Assembly: GCF_963924675.1 (NCBI RefSeq) | Contig: NC_089238.1 | Coordinates: 42,550,879 to 42,614,878, forward strand | From: Phocoena phocoena | Taxonomy: Eukaryota; Chordata; Mammalia; Artiodactyla; Phocoenidae | DNA length: 64,000 nt | Reading direction: 5' to 3' | In this document: piece by piece, positions 45,188 through 56,185 of the stretch | How the letters are laid out: each line of letters starts with the position of its first letter | How positions within the stretch are numbered: the first letter of the stretch is position 1 | The notes under the pieces: model-generated | Database searches by the model: none | Told to the model about the DNA's origin: nothing | What the model saw: only the letters and a program-made list of their open reading frames with translations | Translations under genes and position numbers: made by a program

Positions 45188-46214
45188 CCTGTGGGTAAAT
45201 TGCCTTTCTGTGGTGATGGTCTTTGAGTAACTCTCCTTGGACATTTAAACAGGTCTGTGTTTCCCCTACTCTTATTTTTAGGTACCTTTGTGTATTGTCC
45301 TTATCTCCAGGAACATTATGTATTTCAGCAGATGAGGCACGTGCCAGCCACGTCTTCCAAAAGCCACGCCTTCCAAAAGCCCCAAACTGCCTTGGAGATG
45401 TCTTATGGTGCTGTGTCTGAATGCCCAAACTGTTCCCAAACATGTCTGTGAAGGACAGTCATTGAATGTTAGGGATTTCTGCCTGTTAAAATACAGGCCT
45501 TGGCCCCTATCTTGTTTCCTTTCTGCTCTGAGGATGGTTCACATTTGGCTCACAGCCAGCCTGGACTTTGTAGCCTTTTTAATGTCTATCCAAGGGGTAC
45601 AGAAAGATCTCACCTTTCCTTTGGGGAGCAGACAGAAGTGCCCCTCTTTGGTAGCGTAAAACTAGAAGGGGGTTGAGGCACTGATTGAGGACATCTCCAT
45701 CCCTGTATGGACATACAGGTATATGGACATCTCCATATACCGCTGTTCGAACTGCTAGGACCAGTTCCAAAATGGTGGTGGTAGAGAGCCGTGCTTCCAG
45801 GAAACGTTTCCAGAGACATACAAGATTTATTTAGCAAGCCGTTTTGGCTGTGCTCTGCAGCTATGCGTGAAAAAGACATTTGGGGCAAAGATGGAGCTGA
45901 CTTCCAGGTGTTTTTTTCACATCACAACTGTAAAGTATCCGTTTTTATAAAAAGAAAATGAATGGCGGTCTGTCTGTATAAATATTGTATCTCTGAGTTT
46001 TAGAAGTGGTGGAATCAAGGACTAGGCTAATGGTATAGCACTTTATAGAGACTTGTGTGCAATGATTTACTTTCTAATTTTTTCTTGAAAACTTTACCTG
46101 CCCCCCCCCGAAAAAAAATTACATCTCTCACTCATTCCTCCCTTAAATGTGATTTCCATGCCTGTAAGGTGGGGAGTCACATTGACTGCAGTCAGATTCT
46201 GCCCCCGGTGTATA

Positions 46215-46385
46215 GCACGTGTGTAAGACCCAGGGACTAGTTGGGCCTTAGTTTTCTCATTAATAAAATTAGGACAAGATTATATATCTCATAGCGTTGT
46301 TATAAGGAATAAATTATATAAAACATGTAGCATGTCTAGCACAGTGCCTGGGACATAGTAAGCTCTCAGTTAGCTTTTGTCTTTA
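46215..46385 (+). mobile_element. MIR SINE, sense, 3' half
   Basis: gggccttagttttctcatta, ctcatagcgttgttataagg, tctagcacagtgcctgggac. Confidence 0.82.
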
Positions 46386-46419
46386 AGAATAATTTCATAT
46401 GGTTATAATTATGCAGCGT

Positions 46420-46870
46420 GAATAGATATTCTTTTTTCCATTTCATTATTTTTGTTATACGTGTTCATGTATCAGTGGTCTTCTTGTTTACCTTTTTTTA
46501 GTGGCCTCATACTATTTCACAGTTAATATGCCATAACTCATATAACCATTTTGCAGTCCTTGTGTATTTCCCTTTTGTAAAACAAAATCCTGATGCAAAC
46601 ATTCTTTGCATACAACTTTGTTTCTTCCAGAATGGAGTTCTTGAGTCAAAGGATGCAAATTTTAAAAATCTAAAGTGTGTTACCAGAGTGCCTTCCAAAA
46701 GGTTTGAAATAATCATACATCCCAAGGCACTGTAAAATTTTCCTCATGGCATATGAGGTTTATTTTTCCCTTGACCTTGTAAATACTGGTTTGTCATTTT
46801 GCTAACAGGTATTGGGTGCCACCTCATCCTTTAACCTCATTGCATTTCTACAATTATCAGTTGCTTTTCT
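46420..46870 (-). mobile_element. L1-like fragment, antisense
   Basis: gtggcctcatactatttcac, gtatttcccttttgtaaaac, gagttcttgagtcaaaggat, tttgtcattttgctaacagg. Diverged. Confidence 0.55.
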
Positions 46871-46959
46871 CTTAAGCTACTTTTTTCATGGTGTTCAGTT
46901 ATTTGTCTCATGGAGTTATAGATATTTATTTTAGAGATTTATATAGTCTAAGTACAGGT

Positions 46960-48290
46960 TTTTAATAAAATTGTGGTAAAATGCACATAACATAAAATTT
47001 ACCATATAAACCATTTTTAAGTGTATGATTCAGTAGCATTGAGTACATTCACAGTGTCGTGCAACTTTACCACTATCCATTTCCAGAACCTTTTCATCAT
47101 CCCAAACTGAAACTCTGTACCTTTTACACAAAAACATTCTCCCTTCCTCCTACCCCCCAGCCCCAGCCCCTGGTAACCTTCGTTCTGCTTTATGTCTGTA
47201 TGAATTTGCTTATTCTAGGTACCTTTTGTCCCTGGCTTATTTCACTTAGCATAATGTTTTCAAGATTCATCCACGTTGTAGCATGGGTCAGGGTTTCACT
47301 CCTTTTTCAGGCTGAATAATATTCTTTTGTATGTTTTTACCATGTTTAATTTATCCATTCATCTGTTGATAGACATTTGGGTTGTGTCCACTCCTTGGCT
47401 ATTGTGAATGCTGCTGTGAACATGGGTGTCCAAGTATCTGTTTGAGTGTGTTCTTTCCATTCTTTTGGCTGTATACCTTGGAGTAGAGTTGATGGGTCAT
47501 AGGGTAATTCTATGTTTAGCGTTTGAGGAACCCTCGAACTGTTTTCCAGAACAGCTGTACTGTCTTTTCCCACCAGCAGTGAATGAGCATTCCAATTTTT
47601 TAATATCCTTGCCAACACTTGTTTTTTTCTAGTTGTTTTGTTTTGTTTTGTTTTGTTTTTCCCATACTAGCCGTCCTAATGGGTGTGAAGTATCTAGGTA
47701 CAAGTTTTATCTGTTATTTGTATGATTATAAGTTTTCCCCCTATATCATTGTTTTGCCTTTTGTCTCATTTTCTATGGTTTTTGTAGCAAAGGAGTTAAA
47801 AACTTAAAAAAAATTGTTCCTGAGCATTTTTTTAATATTTATAATTTTAACTTTTGCTTCAGTAGTGAAAAGATTCTCTTGTCTCTAGATGGAATAAATA
47901 TTTTCTGTTTTACTTTTTTTTCATGTTAAAAATATCCCACTGGAAATTATACTGGTTTATGTGTATCTATACATTCATAAATAGAATGAAAGTTGGGTTT
48001 CAACTAATTTTTCTCTATAGCAGGGTCCTGTTATCCTGTAAACATTAATTACTTTTTTTCTTTCTGTGGTTTTACTCAGTGTTTATCACTTACTGTATTC
48101 TTATATGCAGTGAGTATTCATTTCCGGACTCTGTACTTATCCCATTTATTTCTGGTTTTGAGCCAGTCTTGCGTGATTTTGATTATAGACATGTTATAGG
48201 ATGTTTTTCTAATGTCTGGAAGGGTTAATCCTACCTTATTGCTTTTTCTCCATGATATTTTTTGATAGTTTATACATTTTCAAAACAAAT
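46960..48290 (-). mobile_element. L1 LINE, antisense, 1.3 kb
   Basis: aaattgtggtaaaatgcaca, cccagcccctggtaaccttc, gttgatagacatttgggttg, gagttgatgggtcatagggt and ttgccaacacttg follow the antisense L1 order. (GTTTT)n at 47634-47660. Confidence 0.82.
47634..47660. repeat. (GTTTT)n microsatellite
   Basis: Five units of GTTTT inside an L1. Confidence 0.93.
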
Positions 48291-49059
48291 TTCAGACTTT
48301 GAATGCTTAGAAGCATGGTGGAATGTAAGTGGAAACTGTATGAATCTACATATTGAGCAAGGAAAGATTGAACTTTCCCATCAGGTGACATGGTATGGCT
48401 TTATCCATTTTTAAGTTTTTCTTTTTTCCATCTAATTTAATTGCTTTTAAAAATATAATCCTCACCCACCCTGTGTCATACTAATTATGAAATATTTTTC
48501 TAGTTTTGGTCCGCTCCCTCGAAGAGCTGAGTTGATCGATTGCATTGGAAGTCATTGCTTGGGTTTCACGGGTGAGAGATACCGACTGCTTTACCGTGTA
48601 TCATAAGTTACGAGCTGATCTTCAGTTTAAAAAGCTTCCATTGTTGGCAGTCGCCTTCTCCATGCCCGAGTGAGGGGGCTGAAAAGACCTGTGTGTCCAG
48701 TGAGAGTCTGTGCTACACCACACACACACCTAAAGATCTTGGAACACACAGTGAGCTGGCAGCCTATCTAGGATTAAGAAAAAGAATTTCCAATTCCTGA
48801 TCTTTTTTTGGCCAACTGTGACTAGAATATGTCTTAGTCCTGAGTGAATATCTGATTCAGAAAGTTAGAATGTTTAACCAACATCACAGAGGGAACCTTG
48901 TGAAATACCCACAATTGTAGAAATCAGCCATTTTACCCCCTTATCCCATTTACCCTCTCATCTTGGTACCCAGCTTTTCTTTCCCACACAGGAAAGCCAT
49001 CTAAGCCCTCTTCATTTCTCCTCCTCCCACCTCCTTCCATTGTTTTTGTTTAATAGTCT

Positions 49060-49225
49060 TCTGGTTTTGAGTGCTGGTTCTGCTACTTGCTGGGCACCTC
49101 TCTGAGTGGTACGTCTGGGAACCTCAGTTTTACCTTCAGTAAAATGGGAGTAATACTACTTTCCTCATGGGGTTATTAGGAGGATAAGTGAGCTAATGAG
49201 AATGAACTTGTGAAAAGCAGCATGG
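49060..49225 (+). mobile_element. MIR SINE, sense
   Basis: gagtgctggttctgctactt, gaacctcagttttaccttca, gtaaaatgggagtaatacta, ggggttattaggaggataag. Confidence 0.85.
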
Positions 49226-49249
49226 GATCCTGGATTGGATCTTGGAAAA

Positions 49250-49480
49250 GTAAAAGGACATTAGTGGAAAGCCTGATGAAATCCAAATGAATTCTAGAAT
49301 TTAATTAATAGTAATATACTAATGTTATTTTTTTAGTTTTGACAAATGTGCCATAGTTCAGCAAGGTAGTAATAGCATGGATGAAGGGCATGGATGAAGG
49401 ACATGCTATCTTTGTACTTATCTTTGTAATTTTTCTATAAATTTAAAACTATTCCAAAATTTAAAAAATTTAAAAAGAAC
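49250..49480 (+). mobile_element. L1 3' end, sense
   Basis: tagttttgacaaatgtgcca, gtaatttttctataaattta, aactattccaaaatttaaaa. It contains an imperfect tandem duplication of catggatgaagg at 49376-49400. Confidence 0.65.
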
Positions 49481-49549
49481 CTGCTTTGCAAGTGATAGTG
49501 TTACCCAAATATGAGGCGGTTTTATTTCAGATATCTTTTGCTAGATTAT

Positions 49550-49690
49550 TAGGCCTATTAAACAAGTATTTATTCAATCAATATTTGTCGAATGCCATTT
49601 TGCTAAGCGCTATGACAGTGTGAAGAAGTCTGAAATAAGGCCTCTGCCCTATAGTCTGTTTCAGGGAAAGAAGCTGAAAAGCCCCAGTCA
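49550..49690 (-). mobile_element. L2 LINE 3' end, antisense
   Basis: acaagtatttattcaatcaa, tgctaagcgctatgacagtg, ataaggcctctgccctatag. Confidence 0.65.
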
Positions 49691-50299
49691 GCCAAGTACC
49701 AACACAGCAGATGTCACAGGGGCTGCGAGGTTGAGTAGCCAAGGCCACAGGTGCTGTGGGCTCTGCAAAGGGATCGTCTGGGCTGAAGTGGTGGGGAGAG
49801 CCTCTAGGGAAGGAGGGCTGAAGTGAGCAAAGGGGTGGAGACAAGAATGTAGTAGGTAGAGAATGGAAGTAGCAAAAAATGAAGGAAAACAAATTTGCCC
49901 TCATTCTCAAGAAGGATGCTGTCTTTTGGGGGAGATAAGTTGTGTACATCAAATAATTATGATTAATAGAGAACACTGGCTATACTGAATAGAGCTTAAA
50001 TGTAAAATACAGCAATTTTCTAAGGCATGATGAAATTGTAACTCCTCGTCTTTGTCAATCCAGTTTTTCTCTCTACTTGAACTCATGGCTCAAGTGTGGC
50101 GCTCTGTCACTTTTTTACCAGGGTGACCATGACGCAGTAACTGAATTATCTGAACTTTGGTTTCTTCTGACTGTAAGCTGCGATGGTTTGGATTTACTTC
50201 TGAGGTTTCAAGCCCTTATGTTCTGAGAACATGTGTGTATATACAGGCATACCTTTGTTTTATCTCTTTTTGCTTTATTGTGCTTCAGAGATATTACAT

Positions 50300-50347
50300 T
50301 TTTTCTTCTTCTTCTTCTTCTTTTTTTTTTTTTTTTTTTTTTTTTTA
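50300..50347. repeat. (CTT)n and T-run
   Basis: cttcttcttcttc followed by about 34 T; prone to length variation. Confidence 0.93.
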
Positions 50348-50460
50348 CAGATTGGAGGTTTGTGGCAACCCTGCATCAAGCAAATCTGCCGGCACCATTT
50401 TTCCAATAGCATTTGCTCACTTCGTGTCTCTGTGTCATATTTTGGTAACTCTTGCAATGT

Positions 50461-50583
50461 TTCTTTTTTTTTGGCCATGCCGTGTGGCTTGTGGGACCTT
50501 AGTTCCCTGACCAGGGATTGAACCTGGGCCCTCGGCAGTGAAAGTGCGGAGTCCTTACCACTGGACCACCAGAGAATTCCCCA
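50461..50583 (-). mobile_element. CHR-type SINE, older, nested in Tigger1
   Basis: Antisense: tttttttttggccatgccgt, cttagttccctgaccaggga, ccaccagagaattccc. Duplication tcttgcaat at about 50450 and 50586. The DNA transposon sequence resumes directly after it. Confidence 0.9.
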
Positions 50584-51149
50584 GTTCTTGCAATATCTCA
50601 AACTCTCCACCAGCAAAAAGATTACAACTCACTCAGATGACGGTTAGCATTTTAGCAATAAAGTATACACTGTATTTTAAGATATCATGCTATTATTGTA
50701 CACTTAATAGACTGCAATATAGTGTAAACAAAACTTACACGCACCAGAAAACCAAAAAACTTGCTTTATTGCGATATTTGCTTTATTGTGGTGGTCTGGA
50801 ACCAAACCTGCAATATCTCTGAGGTATGCCCGTACGCACACACATACAGAGTCTTTGAGAGCAGAGAATTTAAGCATGGACCCATAAAGTTTCAATGCTA
50901 GGATATCTGGCTTTCACATTCAGTTTCCAAATCTAAACTCGACAAACCACAAAGCTCTTAAACAGATGAACTACTCTGGTGAATCAAAGGCTCTTGGGAA
51001 GCTCTGTGGACAGATGCAGTCCTGGTGGGAACCCTTCTAACTAGATTTGCAGCGGCATGAACGGTCAGGTCCAAATAGTATTGACTAGGCCGTCTTTTCC
51101 ACTGGCATGCTACAGGGCTCTGGTTTTGTTCTTTTCCTGGTTGAAAATT

Positions 51150-51440
51150 TCATAAAAAAATTTTTAATAGGCAGTACATATATGTTGTCAACACTTTAAT
51201 GGTATGAAAGCTTAAACAGTGTAAAGAAAGTCTCCTTCCTATTCTGGTCTTCCAGCTTCCCCTTCCCTCCCCAGAGGCAGTCACTGTTGTGTTTTGTACG
51301 ATTCTTTCCAAGATATTCTTTGAATATACAAGCATATTCTTTGAACATACACACACAAATGGTAGCACAATATATATGCTGTTCTGCACTTTCCCATTTA
51401 TTAATTATCTTAGAATTTTTTCCAAAGAACTTGAAGGCAA
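51150..51440 (-). mobile_element. Ancient L1 3' UTR, antisense
   Basis: aaagtctccttcctattctg, ccctccccagaggcagtcac, aatggtagcacaatatatat, gctgttctgcactttcccat. Confidence 0.6.
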
Positions 51441-51889
51441 CTTGAAGATCTTTGGCCCTTCCCTCTTCTGCTAACCCCAGCCAAAGATGGGGACAATATT
51501 AGTTTCAATAAGAACAATAATCACAAAAGATTGAAATGCTTTAAATATATTTAAATCCAAGAACTCATAATGATTTTTAAACAGAGCAAAATTTCACTGT
51601 TTGTTTTTGGAGAACATGAGAGTATTAACTCATTCTTCTGAAAACTGGTAAATGAAAGAAAAGACTCAAGCAATTCTCTTGCCTTTTCTTTACAAACTGA
51701 ACCTCAAGGTAACCAGATAGTTGATAGGGGAAATTTCTCTTTAGAGACATGATAGAATTAGAATATTACTATTTTTTGGTTCTTTACCAGTTAGTGGATT
51801 TAGGCAATAATCATCAATGGCTGCTAACATTGCAAAAGAGAAATGACCAGACATTATGTGCCTCTCCTGATGGGAGTACACACTCCATC

Positions 51890-53450
51890 TGTGCCACGGA
51901 CATTGAATATGTACAAAAGTAAAAAGGAATATTACAATGAACCCCTCACCCAGCTTTGACTGTTATTGACTCATGGCCATTTTAATTTCACCTGTAGGCC
52001 CCCTGACCTCTCTTTGTACCCACCCAAGCTTCCCCCCACCTCCCAATTATTGTATTTAAATTTTTGGTATTGCCCAGCTGCACTCCACAGAGGTTCTAGC
52101 AGTTTCTCCTCTTACCAGCAGTATGTGAAAATCCAGTTTTTCTTACATTCTTATCAGTGTGGTTGAATATTTTTCACTCTTGCTAGTGTGATAGGTTAAA
52201 AAATGGCATTTCATTATAGCCTTAAATTGCATTTTTTGGTCTCATAATTGAGGTTGAGCATCTTTTCGTATGTTTAGGGGTAATTTGTATTTCCTTAACT
52301 GTGAAGTGTCTGCATATTTTTGGTCTTTTTCTTACTGTTTTTTTTTTAATTAATTAATTTATTTTTGGCTGCGTTTGGTTTTCATTGCTGTGTGGGCTTT
52401 CTCTAGCTGCGGCGAGGGGGGGCTACTCTTCGTCTCTGTGCGTGGGCTTCTCATTGCGGTGGCTTCTCTTATTGTGGAGCACGGGCTCTAGGCGCGTGGG
52501 CTTCAGTAGTTGTGACACGTGGGCTCAGTAGTTGTGGCTGTTGGGCTGTAGAGCACAGGCTCAATAGTTGTGGTGCACAGGCTCAGTTGCTCCATGGCAT
52601 GTGGGATCTTCCTGGACCAGGGCTCGAACCCGTGTCTCCTGCATTGGTAGGTGGGTTCTTAAGCACTGCGCCACCAGGGAAGTCCCTTTCTTACTGTTTT
52701 GTAGAGGCTTTTTTTCATATCAAAGAAATTAGCAACTGGTTTGTAATATGAATTGATAATAATCTTTCCCAGTTTGTTGTTTTTCTTTTGATTTTAATTT
52801 TGCTTATGGCGGTTTTTTGCCATTTAGATTTAAAAAAAATTTAATGTAGTTGAATTCATCAATACTTTATGACTTTTAGATTCTGTCTTTTCCACTTTGA
52901 GATTATAAAACTGTTCTCCATTTTCTTTGGTTCCTCTGTGATTTCGTTTTTTATGTCAAAATCTCTGATCTCTCTGGAATTTATTTTGATGTAAGGAGTG
53001 AGGTAGGAATATATCTCAGTTTTTGTCCAGTACACTACCCACTTGTCACAGTACCTTTTACTGAATACGCTGTCTTTTCTTCAGGAATTTAAGATGTCAC
53101 CTTTGTCATATACTGAATTCCTTAATTCCAATGTGTTTTTAATTCTGTTTCTGAACTATCTTGTTTATTTAATCGACATCTGCCTATTCATATATCAGTG
53201 CCACATTGTTTTAGTTACTGTAGCTTTATAATATGGGTTAATTAATACCTTAGAAAACTATCTCCTCCCCTCTCCCCCACCGCATGCACACAAGACTCTT
53301 TGTCTCTAGAATTTTTATGGCTATTCTTCTGTGTTTAGTTTTACTTATAAATTTTAGAATGAATTTATTTAGTTCTCATAAATGTCATGATGGTTTTTTC
53401 ATTGGAATTGAGTAAAATTTATAGATTTGCATAAAAATAATTGACATCTG
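51890..53450 (-). mobile_element. L1 LINE, antisense, with nested SINE
   Basis: ttcttacattcttatcagtg, gaggttgagcatcttttcgt, then after the SINE tgtagttgaattcatcaata, gaatttattttgatgtaagg and agttactgtagctttataat: antisense ORF2 order, frames broken. Confidence 0.78.
52342..52686 (-). mobile_element. CHR-type SINE, long form, nested in L1
   Basis: Antisense copy with (TTAA)n after the T-run and the tagttgtggc repeats. Perfect 14-bp duplication tttcttactgtttt at 52328-52341 and 52687-52700. Confidence 0.96.
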
Positions 53451-53796
53451 TTGTGTTTTACTAACTCAGCCGAGATAGACTAGGAATATAAATAAAAATT
53501 CTTGCATTTATGTTGAGGAAACATCAGTTGCATAAAATATAGTCATTTATTAAACAAATAATTTAGTCTGTGTGCCAGACAATATTTTATATGCTGAAGA
53601 GAAAGCAGATTATTTAAATTGATCGTAGGCTCCTTGCTGTTTGTTAAGATCAAGCTTGGCATCATCTCATGTGAAGAAATTTTAGTTTCAGCTGACCACC
53701 AGTCTCACGTCAGCCGACAGGCTCATGTGGTTGCTTCTGAGTTATTATAATCCCGGGCTGCATTAGAGGATGCGCAGAGAGGGAGAAGTAGAGTGT

Positions 53797-53990
53797 AGTG
53801 AATGAGGGTTCAGGCTCTGGAGGCAGACAGCAGGGGTGTGAATTAGGTGCCCTGTGACCTTGGCAGGTTATTTAACCTCTTCGAGCTTCAGTTTCCTCAA
53901 CTGTAAAATGGGCTTGTGTATGAGGCTTAAATGAGATAATCCAAAAAGCAATGATGTGTACTTTGGCTGGCATTCTGGTGTTCTATAAAT
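53797..53990 (+). mobile_element. MIR SINE, sense
   Basis: gggttcaggctctggaggca, ttaacctcttcgagcttcag, tcctcaactgtaaaatgggc, cttaaatgagataatcc. Confidence 0.88.
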
Positions 53991-54904
53991 ATAACTAATA
54001 TCATTTATATTGGAAATCTGACTCTGCTGGTCTGATGGTATCTTGTTTATTATGTTCAGTTCATGATACCATTATTTAGAAATGGGAGGCAATAGAAGAA
54101 AATATCTACAAGAGGGCAGCCAGATCATAAGAAGAGAGTAATAACCTAGAGACATTAAAGAAATAGTAGGCCTTTTACTGGAATAGAGAGGGTGAATGAG
54201 AAACAGGATGGCCGGATACTTATTTTGTATTGCTTGGGGTGTGGGGACTGAAACCATCTAGTGGAATTCAGCTTAACATAAGAAAAATCTTTCTGGCAGC
54301 TACATCTGTTCAACAGTGGAATGGCTCTGTAGCAAGGTGTTTGTCAGAAGAAATGTTCAGTCTGGATAGCCATTTGTTAGGGGAACTGCAAAAAGAGTTT
54401 CTGTATTAGGAAGATGAGGCTAAACCAAGGAGTTTTCCTACGAAATTCTAGTGTAAATGTACACATATGCAATCACATATGTAGAAAATTCTGTTTATGG
54501 CTTCTCCGTTTTCAAAGAATTTTAATTCTTTGAAACCGCATTTGATCCCTTTCTGAGTGAGAGGATATTGCAGTGCTTTGGGATCCTTGTGAACATGAGT
54601 GATCGTCAAAGGAATGGAAAAATGTGGAGACTCAGGAATCAGCTTATTTCACTTCTGTCTCTTTGTCTATTGTTACCTTGGAGACAAGTCCCTTCTCTCA
54701 CAGCCCCATCTTTTCCATCTAGGGTGTTAATCCTTGCCCCGCACTTTGAGCATGAGTCTTTAAAAGAACAAGCACATTATTGGAAGTTTTCTACCTCTTA
54801 GTGTGTATGGAGCTTTTTGAAGGAAGGTGCTATTTGTGCCTAGCAGACAAGTGACAAAGAAAAGTATACAACCCTATGAACTTGGCTTTGGCCTTGCTCC
54901 ATGT

Positions 54905-54926
54905 AGCACTAACATTAGTTAGTGCT
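54905..54926. repeat. Perfect small hairpin
   Basis: Nine-base stem agcactaac / gttagtgct with loop atta, 328 bp before exon d. A partial second copy of tagtgctggta follows at 54933. Confidence 0.75.
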
Positions 54927-55254
54927 GGTATATTAGTGCTGGTACATTATTTTTTCTGCTACTCTTTTATCGCTGTAAACGTAACCATGGCATGTTAGAA
55001 AAATTTAGTGAAGTTATATAAAAGAGGTAATATTTAATAATCTATTTATTTCAGCTCCATCTCCCACTGTTCTTCTGGCAGGCCCTCACTGACTTGCTGT
55101 CCTTTCCAAAGTTATGTTCTGTAAAACTTTTTGCTGTCACCAGGTAACATGTACAGTCACCTTGTAGGTACTGTGTTACCATGTTAAGTGAGGAACCTGG
55201 TGAATGTGAACACACGCTGAGTTGATCTCTAAACTACGGTTCCGGTATTTTCAG

Positions 55255-55465
55255 TGAATGACGAACCCACTGCAGCCACTGACCCCGAAGGACCCTCCGC
55301 TGTTGCTGTGGTGTCCCCGCCTGCTGCGGCATCGAGTGCGGTCCCCAACCCCGCCACCGCGACACTCCCTGCCACGGCCACGCCGGAGGAAGGAGAGGAG
55401 CCCAGCACTTCGGGTACCCAGCAGCTCCCAGTGGCTGCCCAGGCCCCTGATGCTCTGCCTGCTGG
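55255..55465 (+). CDS. WWP2: WWP2 internal coding exon d (Ala/Pro/Thr-rich linker just before WW1)
   Basis: This 211-bp exon completes the Val codon and encodes NDEPTAATDPEGPS, an Ala/Pro/Thr-rich middle with SPPAAASSAVPNP, then EEGEEPSTSGTQQLP and APDALPAG, ending on two bases of Gly. In human WWP2 the next residues begin the first WW domain, so WW1 must start on the next exon, outside the window. My count gives 71 residues, equal to the remembered human segment; the ends are near-identical and the alanine-rich middle has diverged. The acceptor (ggtattttcag) has a weak pyrimidine tract compared with exons a and b, while the donor gtgagt is strong. Phase 1 in, 2 out. An overlapping open frame on the minus strand is only a shadow of this GC-rich exon. 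Confidence 0.96.
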
Positions 55466-56009
55466 GTGAGTAGCCTTCTGTCCCACAGCAGCACCTCCCT
55501 CCCCACCCCCTGAAATAAAAAACAACTGAGGCTCCTTCACCAGGGTAGAAACAACGTGGTTATTTATTACCTGGTGGCTAGTAGTCTCTGGGGAGGCTGC
55601 CATGCATAGGAACAAGGGAGGTGTGGGAGAACTGCTCGTTCTGCATAAATCTTGAAAAGGATCTAAATCATCTAGGGCAGAATCAATGGTACCTTATACC
55701 GCGACTTGAAATGCACAGCTTGACTCAAAGAATGTGGCTTTTATGGAACAAGGAGCTCATTTTGCCCTCCAGCATCACTGGATTTGCCTGGATCCTGCCT
55801 AGAAAACAGCTTTTCTCCCTTGCGTTTTATCTCAACGGCCCATGGAGGACTTCAGGCTCTGAATATTACTGTACGTTATTCCCATGGCCGGGGCTGACGT
55901 TAGCGCGGGTTCCTGGTTTTCTTGGAGCCACCTTTTAGTTCAGAATTAAATCTGATGCTGAAGGCCTTGAATGACAAGAAGACGGCCCCAGTAGGCCAAA
56001 AGCGAGTGG

Positions 56010-56185
56010 AGATTAAAAGCATGGACCTGGGAATCAAGTAGATCTGGGTTTAACTCCCCACTCAACCCTTTATGACTTTGCCTGCGTGACTTACCATCTC
56101 GGTAAGGTGGAGGTAATAATCATGCATATCTATCTCCCCAGGAAGTTAAGGGACTCAAATAAGACAGTGTATATGAAGCCCTCAC
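56010..56185 (+). mobile_element. MIR SINE, sense
   Basis: aagcatggacctgggaatca, gatctgggtttaactcccca, ctttgcctgcgtgacttacc, gaagttaagggactcaaata. Confidence 0.82.

Larger units (their letters stand above)
50244..50832 (-). mobile_element. Tigger1-type DNA transposon, internally deleted, antisense, with nested SINE
   Basis: Inverted termini are present: caggcatacctttg at the left and gaggtatgcccg at the right, flanked by TA, the target of pogo/mariner-type transposases. Inside are gtttgtggcaaccctgcatc, tttgctcacttcgtgtctct and, near the right end, ttattgtggtggtctggaac. The whole transposase region is missing, leaving about 466 bp without the SINE at 50461-50583. A (TTC)n and long T-run at 50300-50347 replaces a short T-run of the family. 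Confidence 0.88.
43290..55254 (+). other. WWP2: WWP2 intron c-d (12 kb, complete)
   Basis: Runs from donor gtgagt to acceptor tattttcag. It contains two sense-oriented old CHR SINEs, large antisense L1 blocks, MIRs, and a Tigger1 copy with a nested SINE. Stretches without recognised content: 43290-44745, 45190-46210, 48295-49055, 49835-50240, 50840-51145, 51445-51885, 53455-53795 and 53995-55250. Confidence 0.93.

Noticed and set aside
44895..45443. 182-residue open frame on the minus strand
   Set aside because: It crosses an old CHR SINE and intronic sequence, has no recognisable domain and is opposite to the WWP2 frame.
55229..55615. 128-residue minus-strand frame opposite exon d
   Set aside because: A shadow of the GC-rich, Ala/Pro-coding exon; the + strand frame has the WWP2 match and splice sites.
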